Source: Methyloligella sp. GL2
Lineage (GTDB): Bacteria > Pseudomonadota > Alphaproteobacteria > Rhizobiales > Methyloligellaceae
Direction: 5' to 3'
Assembly (NCBI RefSeq): GCF_013341275.1
Contig: NZ_CP054476.1
Location: 1,439,501 to 1,503,500 of the forward strand
Length of the DNA: 64,000 nt
Shown here piece after piece: positions 58,852 to 64,000 of the stretch. Positions within the stretch are counted from its first letter, which is position 1, and each line of letters begins with the position of its first letter. The position numbers and the translations under genes were made by a program. The notes under the pieces are model-generated. The model was given only the letters and a program-made list of their open reading frames with translations. It made no database searches and was not told the origin of the DNA.

Positions 58852-59466
58852 ATGCGCGATTACGAGAAAGCCTTGTCCGACATCGCCGATATCCGCAGCA
58901 AGGTTGCGGCGAGCACCACCTTTCGCGGGCTCGGCCCGGCGGCGCTCGGGCTCAGCGGGCTGATGGCGCTGCTCACGGCGATCTGCCAGAGCCTGTTCCT
59001 GACCGATCCGCTGGATGTGCCGTTCCTGTTCTTCTCGGCCTGGATCGTCGTGGCGGCGATCAGCGGTGTGCTGATCGGGGCGGAGATGATCGTCCGCTCG
59101 CGCCAAGAGCATGGCGGCCTCGCCGACTCCATGATCCTCAACGCGGTGCATCAGTTCCTGCCTGCAGGCGCCGCGGGCACCGCGCTCGGCGCGATCCTAT
59201 GGCGTTTCGCGCCCGACCATGTGTGGATGCTGCCGGGCCTGTGGTCGATCCTGGTCAGCCTTGGCCTGTTCGCCGCCGTGCCGTCTTTGCCGCGGACGGT
59301 GGCAGTCGCTGCCGCCTGGTATTTCGTCGCCGGCTGCGCCGTCCTGATGTGGGCGGCAAGCGGGCCGGCGCTTTCGCCCTGGATGATGGGGCTTCCCTTC
59401 GCCGTCGGCCAGCTGCTGCTTGCCGCGATTATCTACAAGACGTCCGGAGACCTCGATGACGCGTGA
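58852..59466 (+). CDS. six-helix membrane protein of unknown function
   Basis: The 204-residue protein has a short charged N-terminus (MRDYEKALSDIADIRSKV) and about six predicted helices, starting GLGPAALGLSGLMALLTAI, PFLFFSAWIVVAAISGVLIG and AVHQFLPAGAAGTALGAILW, then three more to ~194. No catalytic motif or family is recognised. The strong GAGAGGGGCAG ribosome-binding site precedes the ATG. Its stop overlaps the start of the winged-helix regulator, so regulator and membrane protein are translationally coupled and likely function together. Confidence 0.78.
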   Translation: MRDYEKALSDIADIRSKVAASTTFRGLGPAALGLSGLMALLTAICQSLFLTDPLDVPFLFFSAWIVVAAISGVLIGAEMIVRSRQEHGGLADSMILNAVHQFLPAGAAGTALGAILWRFAPDHVWMLPGLWSILVSLGLFAAVPSLPRTVAVAAAWYFVAGCAVLMWAASGPALSPWMMGLPFAVGQLLLAAIIYKTSGDLDDA

Positions 59467-59827
59467 GACGAATGCCCCATATTCCTATGACGGGCTCGAC
59501 CGGGTGATCCACGAGAAGGCGCGGCTCGGCATCATGACCTCGCTGATCGGCCATCCCAAGGGGCTCAGCTTTGCCGATCTGAAACGGCTTTGCGGTCTCA
59601 CCGACGGCAATCTCTCGCGGCATCTGCAAGTGCTGGAGGAGACCGGGCTGGTGCGCATCGACAAGAGCTTCGAGGGCAAGCGGCCGCTGACCACCTGCCG
59701 GCTGACCGGTGAGGGCAGGGCGCGCTTCCTCGACTATCTCGCCGAGCTGGAACGCGTGGTGCGCGATGCGGCCGATGTCGCCGAAATCTCCGATCGCGAT
59801 CCGCTTCTCAATCCCCGAGGCGCTTGA
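59456..59827 (+). CDS. winged-helix transcriptional regulator
   Basis: The 123-residue protein is mostly one wHTH domain: YDGLDRVIHEKARLGIMTSL, GLSFADLKRLCGLTDGNLSRHLQVLEETGLVRI, a basic wing KSFEGKRPLTTCRLTGEGRARF, then a C-terminal dimer helix (LDYLAELERVVRDAA). It resembles the HTH_34/MarR-like group, usually autoregulatory repressors without a visible ligand domain. ATG 59456 overlaps the end of the membrane-protein gene. The two 17-bp palindromes at 58808 and 59850 are the obvious binding-site candidates. An intrinsic terminator overlaps its stop codon. Confidence 0.88.
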   Translation: MTRETNAPYSYDGLDRVIHEKARLGIMTSLIGHPKGLSFADLKRLCGLTDGNLSRHLQVLEETGLVRIDKSFEGKRPLTTCRLTGEGRARFLDYLAELERVVRDAADVAEISDRDPLLNPRGA

Positions 59828-59841
59828 GCGCCTCTTTTTTT
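59817..59841 (+). terminator. intrinsic terminator at the regulator stop codon, just before uppS
   Basis: GAGGCGC, loop TTGA, GCGCCTC then seven T residues (59835-59841). The regulator TGA stop lies in the loop. Only 16 bases separate it from the uppS ATG, so transcripts reaching uppS from upstream must read through it, or a promoter must lie inside the regulator gene and also pass it. Confidence 0.88.
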
Positions 59842-59849
59842 GCCAGGAG

Positions 59850-59866
59850 ACTTTACAATGCAAAGT
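59850..59866. promoter_or_regulatory. second copy of the 17-bp palindromic operator over the uppS start
   Basis: ACTTTACAATGCAAAGT. Its reverse complement, ACTTTGCATTGTAAAGT, differs from the promoter operator at 58808-58824 at one of 17 positions. It overlaps the end of the AGGAGA ribosome-binding site and the ATG (59858) of uppS. Confidence 0.78.
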
Positions 59867-60559
59867 GCACTGCAGGACAGAATTCATGTCGGGATCATCA
59901 TGGACGGCAACGGACGCTGGGCCGAGCGCAAAGGGCTTCCGCGTAGCCGAGGACACCGGGCCGGCGTGCAGGCGGTGCGGGGGATCGTCGAGGCTGCCGG
60001 AAAGGCCGGCATCGGCATGCTGACCCTCTACGCCTTCTCCAGCGACAACTGGCGGCGGCCGAAGCCGGAAATCGCGGTGTTGATGAATCTGCTGCAGGGC
60101 CATCTCGACCGCGAGCTTGGCGCGCTGCAGGGCCAAGGCGTGCGGCTCTCCTTCATCGGGCGCCGCGAGCGTCTGCCGGCGAATTTGCGCGAGCGGATCG
60201 ACTGGGCCGAGCGCGCCACGGCCAAGGGCTCCCGGCTGCATCTTCGCGTGGCCGTCGATTACTCGGCGCGCGATGCGATCCTCGCAGCGGCGGCTCAGGC
60301 CGAGCGGGGCACCACGCGCGAAGCCTTCGCGCGGCTGGTGACAGGGGACGGCGCGCCGGATGTCGATCTTCTGATCCGCACCGGCGGCGAGAAGCGGCTC
60401 AGCGACTTCCTGCTCTGGGAATGCGCTTACGCGGAGCTGCTGTTCACCGATTGCATGTGGCCGGATTTCGGCCCCGACGAACTCGCCGCCGCGCTCGACG
60501 AATTCGAAACCCGGCAGCGCCGTTTCGGCGGTCTCCTTGCGAGCGGCAAGGCGGCCTGA
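59858..60559 (+). CDS. uppS: isoprenyl transferase (undecaprenyl-diphosphate synthase type)
   Basis: The 233-residue cis-prenyltransferase has HVGIIMDGNGRWAERKGLP (catalytic Asp16), RGHRAGVQAVRGIV, TLYAFSSDNWRRPK, and the C-terminal IRTGGEKRLSDFLLWECAYAELLFTDCMWPDF. The usual xNYGGR is DYSAR here, a change in the conserved central block. It makes long-chain polyprenyl diphosphate carriers for the cell wall. The usual uppS lies with frr, cdsA and dxr; this stand-alone copy, beside its own regulator, is probably a second paralogue. AGGAGA is seven bases before the ATG. The stop abuts the convergent MFS gene. Confidence 0.9.
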   Translation: MQSALQDRIHVGIIMDGNGRWAERKGLPRSRGHRAGVQAVRGIVEAAGKAGIGMLTLYAFSSDNWRRPKPEIAVLMNLLQGHLDRELGALQGQGVRLSFIGRRERLPANLRERIDWAERATAKGSRLHLRVAVDYSARDAILAAAAQAERGTTREAFARLVTGDGAPDVDLLIRTGGEKRLSDFLLWECAYAELLFTDCMWPDFGPDELAAALDEFETRQRRFGGLLASGKAA

Positions 60560-61870
60560 CTAGCCGGACGGGTCTCCGCCGAGAGCTGCCTCGCGGCGCT
60601 TCTCGGCCCGGCCGAGCCCGTAGCCGACGCCGGCCCAGGTCAGCGCGACGCCGGCACCGATCATCATGGCGAGGGACGGATCGCCGACGATATCGAGGCC
60701 GCGCTTCACCCAGCCGCTCACCGCATCGCCGCCGCGATAGATCACCGTGTCGATGAAGTTCTTGGCCTTGTACTTCTCCACCGGCGCGACGACGGTGTAG
60801 AGCATCTCGCGGCCCGGCCGCACCAGGGCGTATTCGCCGGCGCGGCGGGCGATCATCACCACCACGAAGACGGCGAAGACCGGCGACAGGGCAAGCCAGA
60901 GAAAGCCGCAGGCCATCAGCAGCGGCACGCCGACCAGCAGCACGCCGATACCGAGGGATTTGGCGATGCGGCCGGTGAAGAAGATTTGCGTGAGGATCGA
61001 GAGGGTCTGCACCACCGTGTCGATCAGCCCGAACACCTGTGTCTGGCGCGTCGGATCGGGGAAGGTCTCGGAAACCAGCCGGGCCTGCTCGAAATAGAGG
61101 AAGGTCGAGACGCTGGCCAGCAGCACCACGAACAGGGCGATGCCCGCGAGATAGGGCGAGCGGAAGACCTCCGTCGCCCCGGCGAACGGGTTGCCGCCGA
61201 GGGGGCGGCGGCTATCGTTCTGCGCTTGCAGCGCCGCAGGGACCGGATGAGCGTCGCGCCAGCGATAGAGCGCAACGCCTGCGATCGCACTGCCGGCGAG
61301 CAGCAGGGCGGAGAGCACCAGCAGGCCGCTATGGCCGAGCGGGGCGACCAGAAGCGTGCCGAGGATCGGCCCCGTCAGCCCGCCGAGACTGGCCCCGCCG
61401 GCAATCAGTGCGAAGAGCCGCTTCGCCTCCGCCGTGACGAAGATATCGGCGAGCACGCTCCAGGCCAGGGAGATGGCCAGCAGGTTGAACACCGACAGCC
61501 AGATATAGAAGGCGCGGGCGGTCCAGATATCGTCGGGCCGAAGGACGAGCGCGGCGGCGAAGCTGAGCAGGTTCAGGACGAAGAAGCCGTAGGCCCAGGG
61601 GAGAATGCGGCGGCGCGAGGCTTTCGAGGCGAGCCAGCCGAACAGCGGCATGGCGATCAGCGTGGCGATAAACGTGCCGGTGAACAGCCATTGCAGGTTC
61701 TCCACCCCGCCCGCGACGCCCATGGTCTCGCGCACCGGGCGCAGCATGAAATAGCCGGTGAACAGGAGGAAGAACATGGCAAGACCCCCGGCAACGGCCG
61801 GAGTTTCGCCAGGCTCGACATTGAAGAGGCGCGCGATGAGGCGTGCGGCGGCGCTGCGGGATTGCGGCAT
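60560..61870 (-). CDS. MFS / ATP:ADP translocase-like transporter
   Basis: The 436-residue membrane protein has ~12 helices. It starts FNVEPGETPAVAGGLAMFFLLFTGYFMLRPVRETMGV and has later RPGREMLYTVVAPVEKYKAKNFIDTVIYRGGDAVSG. These segments are characteristic of the MFS relatives of Tlc nucleotide transporters found in free-living bacteria, whose substrate is unknown. It is co-oriented with, and seven bases downstream of, the aldo/keto reductase gene, so they likely form an operon. Its stop directly abuts that of uppS. Confidence 0.85.
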   Translation of the reverse strand: MPQSRSAAARLIARLFNVEPGETPAVAGGLAMFFLLFTGYFMLRPVRETMGVAGGVENLQWLFTGTFIATLIAMPLFGWLASKASRRRILPWAYGFFVLNLLSFAAALVLRPDDIWTARAFYIWLSVFNLLAISLAWSVLADIFVTAEAKRLFALIAGGASLGGLTGPILGTLLVAPLGHSGLLVLSALLLAGSAIAGVALYRWRDAHPVPAALQAQNDSRRPLGGNPFAGATEVFRSPYLAGIALFVVLLASVSTFLYFEQARLVSETFPDPTRQTQVFGLIDTVVQTLSILTQIFFTGRIAKSLGIGVLLVGVPLLMACGFLWLALSPVFAVFVVVMIARRAGEYALVRPGREMLYTVVAPVEKYKAKNFIDTVIYRGGDAVSGWVKRGLDIVGDPSLAMMIGAGVALTWAGVGYGLGRAEKRREAALGGDPSG

Positions 61871-61877
61871 CGGGGCT

Positions 61878-62840
61878 TTACGCGAAGGCGGCGGTCAGCT
61901 CTTGCTGCTGCGCGGCGCTCAGCAAGGGGCCGATGCCGGCATGGAGATTATCGGCCTGATGCTTCGGCTTGCTGGTCGCCGGGATCACCGCGGTGACGGC
62001 CGGATGGCTGATGGCGAATTTGAGGAAGATCTGCGCCCAGCTCGTCGTCTCCACCTCGGGCGCCCAATCGGGCAAGGGCCGGTCCTTCACCTTGGCGAAT
62101 AGGCGTCCGTCGTCGAAGGCGCGGTTGATCAGAACGCCGACCTCCTTCATCCGGGCGAGGGGAAGTAGCGTCTGGCCCGCTTGCGGCGCATTCACCGAAT
62201 AATTGATCTGGATGAAGTCGAGCGGCTCGTTTCGCATGATCTCGGCCATCTCCTCATGGCCGCTCTCCAGATAATGCGTGATGCCGACATATTTGGTGAG
62301 GCCTTGCGCCTTCAGCTCGCGGGCATAGGCGAGTTGGGTGCGCCAGTCGCGCAAGTTATGCACCTGCAGCAGCTCGACATGATCGGTACGCAGCGTCTTC
62401 AGGCTGCCGGCCCATTGCGCCTCGGCCTCCTCGCGGCTGTCGGCGGCGATCTTGGTGGCGAGGAAGCAGCGATCCCGGTAGCCGCCGTCTTCCAGCAGGG
62501 CGCCGAGCGCGGCATCGGCATTGCCGTAATTGGGCGAGGTGTCGAACACGGTGGCGCCGCCATTGAAGAAGATCTTGATGGTCTCTTTCAGCCGTTCGAA
62601 TTCCGGCGAGCCGATCTGCACATTGTAGGCGCCGGAGGTGCCGCCGCCGATCACCGGCAGCTCTTGGCCGGTCGAGGGAATCGGGCGGGTGCGCAAGGCT
62701 TGGCTCGGCGGCTCGGTTGGCGGGGCGGGCATCTCGCCATCCTCGATGATCTGGGCGAAAGCGCGCGGCGTGCGGGTGACGAGCGCAAGACCGCCGGTGG
62801 CGAGGGCGGCGGCGCTCAGGAAAGCGCGTCGGGAATACAT
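61878..62840 (-). CDS. Tat-exported aldo/keto reductase
   Basis: The 320-residue protein has a twin-arginine signal (YSRRAFLSAAALATGGLALV, AFAQ cleavage near 30). The AKR barrel has GGGTSGAYNVQIGS, FFNGGATVFDTSPNYGNADAALG (catalytic Asp/Tyr positions), ATKIAADSREEAEAQW, ELLQVHNLRDW and a final IPATSKPKHQADNL NADP-binding loop. Export of a nicotinamide-dependent enzyme is unusual because NADPH is not free in the periplasm, but Tat carries folded cofactor proteins. Substrate unknown. Confidence 0.88.
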   Translation of the reverse strand: MYSRRAFLSAAALATGGLALVTRTPRAFAQIIEDGEMPAPPTEPPSQALRTRPIPSTGQELPVIGGGTSGAYNVQIGSPEFERLKETIKIFFNGGATVFDTSPNYGNADAALGALLEDGGYRDRCFLATKIAADSREEAEAQWAGSLKTLRTDHVELLQVHNLRDWRTQLAYARELKAQGLTKYVGITHYLESGHEEMAEIMRNEPLDFIQINYSVNAPQAGQTLLPLARMKEVGVLINRAFDDGRLFAKVKDRPLPDWAPEVETTSWAQIFLKFAISHPAVTAVIPATSKPKHQADNLHAGIGPLLSAAQQQELTAAFA

Positions 62841-63065
62841 CGGGCGGTTCCTTGGGACGGTTCCTTGGGCATGTCCTTGCAGTTTCGATCCTCGGCAGGC
62901 GGAGTCTGGCGCGAGAATGAAGTGGAATTGTGGAAAGGCGGCGGAAAAGGCCGGTTTTCCGTGTCCCTGCGTCGCGCCCTGGGGCAGCCTGTCGCGCCTC
63001 AGCCGATGACGCCTGTGCTACCGATAGTGGCAAAAGAATATGCAAAAGAACGTATGGAGGAAACG

Positions 63066-63233
63066 ATGCGGATTTCCTTGCGCGGCTTTGCGGCGCGGCC
63101 CTTCGCCTTCGCGCGAACGGCGGATTTTGCGGTCTGCGACGGCATGCCCGTTGTTGGCGACGCTTTCGCCACCCATGTCTCTAAGATGCAGACAGACGGC
63201 AGCTTCAAGCTGCGGCTTCACAGCTTCAATTAG
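63066..63233 (+). CDS. possible 55-residue protein
   Basis: ATG 63066 follows a good TATGGAGGAAACG ribosome-binding site. The product starts MRISLRGFAARPFAFARTAD and ends in a polar FKLRLHSFN. No family is recognised and composition alone does not prove coding; the good ribosome-binding site is the main support. It lies between the aldo/keto reductase and DUF983 genes. Confidence 0.35.
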   Translation: MRISLRGFAARPFAFARTADFAVCDGMPVVGDAFATHVSKMQTDGSFKLRLHSFN

Positions 63234-63299
63234 CCTTGCTTCGCGTTCCGCGCCGGCTCGGCTTTCGGGCCGGGCTCATCCCTCTATGAGGTATCCAAG

Positions 63300-63701
63300 A
63301 TGTCCGAGACTTCCGAATATCCGCCGCTCTCTCCGATCTGGACGGGAATCCGCGGGCGCTGTCCGTGTTGCGGCAAGGGACATCTTTTCAAGGGCTTCCT
63401 CACCTTGCGCGACAAGTGCGAGGTGTGCGGCTTGGATTATTCCTTCGCGGACCCGGCGGACGGTCCCGCCTTCTTCGTGATGTGCTTCGGCTGCATCCCG
63501 GCGGTCGCGTTTGCCGTGTGGATCGAGGCGGCCTACACGGCGCCGTATTGGGTCCATCTGTTCACCTCGCTGCCGATCTTACTGCTCACCTGCATCCCTC
63601 CGTTACGGCCGCTCAAAGGCTGGCTGGTCAGTTCGCAATATTATTTCAAAGCGGAGGAGGGAAAGCTGGATCTCGGGGACGCGCCCTCGCCGACGCGCTA
63701 G
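63300..63701 (+). CDS. DUF983 family membrane protein
   Basis: The 133-residue protein has two CxxC pairs (GRCPCCGKGHLF and DKCEVCGLDYSF), which could bind a metal. They are followed by DPADGPAFFVMCFGCIPAVAFAVWIE, and a second hydrophobic hairpin (VHLFTSLPILLLTCIPPLRPL). This is the DUF983 pattern, often near cytochrome oxidase genes in alphaproteobacteria, though no such gene is in view. ATG 63300 is used. Function unknown. Confidence 0.9.
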   Translation: MSETSEYPPLSPIWTGIRGRCPCCGKGHLFKGFLTLRDKCEVCGLDYSFADPADGPAFFVMCFGCIPAVAFAVWIEAAYTAPYWVHLFTSLPILLLTCIPPLRPLKGWLVSSQYYFKAEEGKLDLGDAPSPTR

Positions 63702-63731
63702 GCGCTGCCCGCGATCCCGCGTTCATCTGAC

Positions 63732-64000
63732 ATGGATCGTTTCGTCGTCATCTCCGGCTGCTCCGGCGGCGGCAAGTCCACGCTGCTCGCCGAGCTTTCG
63801 CGGCGGGGCTACGCGGTTGTCGAGGAGCCGGGCCGGCGGATCATCGCCGAGGAAACGGCAAAAGATGGCGCGGCCTTGCCTTGGGTCGACATGGCCGCCT
63901 TCGCCCGGCGCGCCATGGAGATGGCGCTGGCCGACCGGGCGGCCAATGAAATGCGAGTTTCCTGGGTGTTTTTCGATCGCGGGCTGATCGATGCGGCGGC
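63732..64000 (+). CDS. AAA ATPase, AAA_28 type (3' truncated by window end)
   Basis: ATG 63732 opens a frame with FVVISGCSGGGKSTLLAEL (P-loop GCSGGGKS), YAVVEEPGRRIIAEETAKDG, and VFFDRGLIDAAA, continuing past the window end. These blocks match AAA_28-type proteins, predicted kinase-like or cobalamin-related ATPases of unknown role. The visible ~89 residues are only the N-terminal part. Confidence 0.85.
   Translation, partial: MDRFVVISGCSGGGKSTLLAELSRRGYAVVEEPGRRIIAEETAKDGAALPWVDMAAFARRAMEMALADRAANEMRVSWVFFDRGLIDAA

Noticed and set aside
59831-59866. A promoter for uppS with TACAAT (59854-59859) as -10
   Set aside because: Its transcript start would fall downstream of the ATG and no -35 box is present at the right distance.
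62181-63065. Forward ORF opposite the aldo/keto reductase (62181 onward)
   Set aside because: Antisense shadow of a clear AKR gene. Only the last part (63066-63233) has its own start signal.

Overview
The window looks like chromosomal DNA of an alphaproteobacterium, most likely Hyphomicrobiales (Rhizobiales). The basis is high GC, a DUF2865 exported protein, a class II DAHP synthase, a bifunctional CysN/CysC, a short GluRS with an ALSKR loop, a guaB...rsmB-like...guaA arrangement, and several families of intergenic palindromic repeats of the kind common in that order. The genus cannot be read from the sequence. Most of the window is housekeeping sequence broken by a few AT-richer accessory genes.

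Layout. 1-957: the 3' end of an AT-rich SF1 helicase/nuclease gene next to the 3' end of tRNA-Val(CAC), plausibly the edge of an island. 1052-2218: a small exported protein and gph. 2430-5318: a divergent PEP carboxylase homologue. 5344-10701: a forward run gabD, rpiA, DUF2059, VOC, gor, SDR. 10873-12780: a YbdK-like ligase and a VIT1/CCC1 transporter. 12912-17467: class II DAHP synthase, nadE, gltX. 17504-25771: DUF2865 protein, acetyltransferases, cysS, a 40-residue membrane protein, cimA, LOG protein and an anchored LysM protein. 25952-32580: Atm1-type ABC exporter, psd-pssA (phosphatidylethanolamine synthesis) and cysD-cysNC (sulfate activation). 32635-40595: exported or hypothetical proteins, tRNA-Gln(CTG), Ppx/GppA phosphatase, DHA2 transporter, rlmE and arsM, with a probable assembly artefact at 39026-39158. 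40891-49839: guaB, TPR protein, MAPEG, RsmB-like methylase, GNAT, guaA, YcaQ-like protein and DUF188. 50071-53868: an isolated AT-rich STAND NTPase with an N-terminal PD-(D/E)xK nuclease, a candidate antiphage gene. 53977-64000: exported proteins, ybaK, a 3-HIBADH-like dehydrogenase, TerC, the 6-TM/wHTH/uppS locus, an ATP/ADP-translocase-like MFS protein, a Tat aldo/keto reductase, DUF983 and a truncated AAA ATPase.

Two places deserve attention. First, at 58791-60559 a good promoter has a 17-bp palindrome over its -10 box. A 16/17 match to that palindrome, on the opposite strand, covers the ribosome-binding site and start codon of an extra cis-prenyltransferase (uppS). A winged-helix regulator lies between the two sites, and a strong intrinsic terminator overlaps its stop codon. 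This looks like a compact, self-contained regulatory circuit. Second, the 1265-residue STAND protein at 50071-53868 has the nuclease-NTPase-helical-repeat layout of Avs-type defence proteins.

Glutathione-linked and detoxification functions recur across the window (gor, YbdK-like ligase, Atm1-type exporter, MAPEG, arsM, VOC protein), but they are not one operon.
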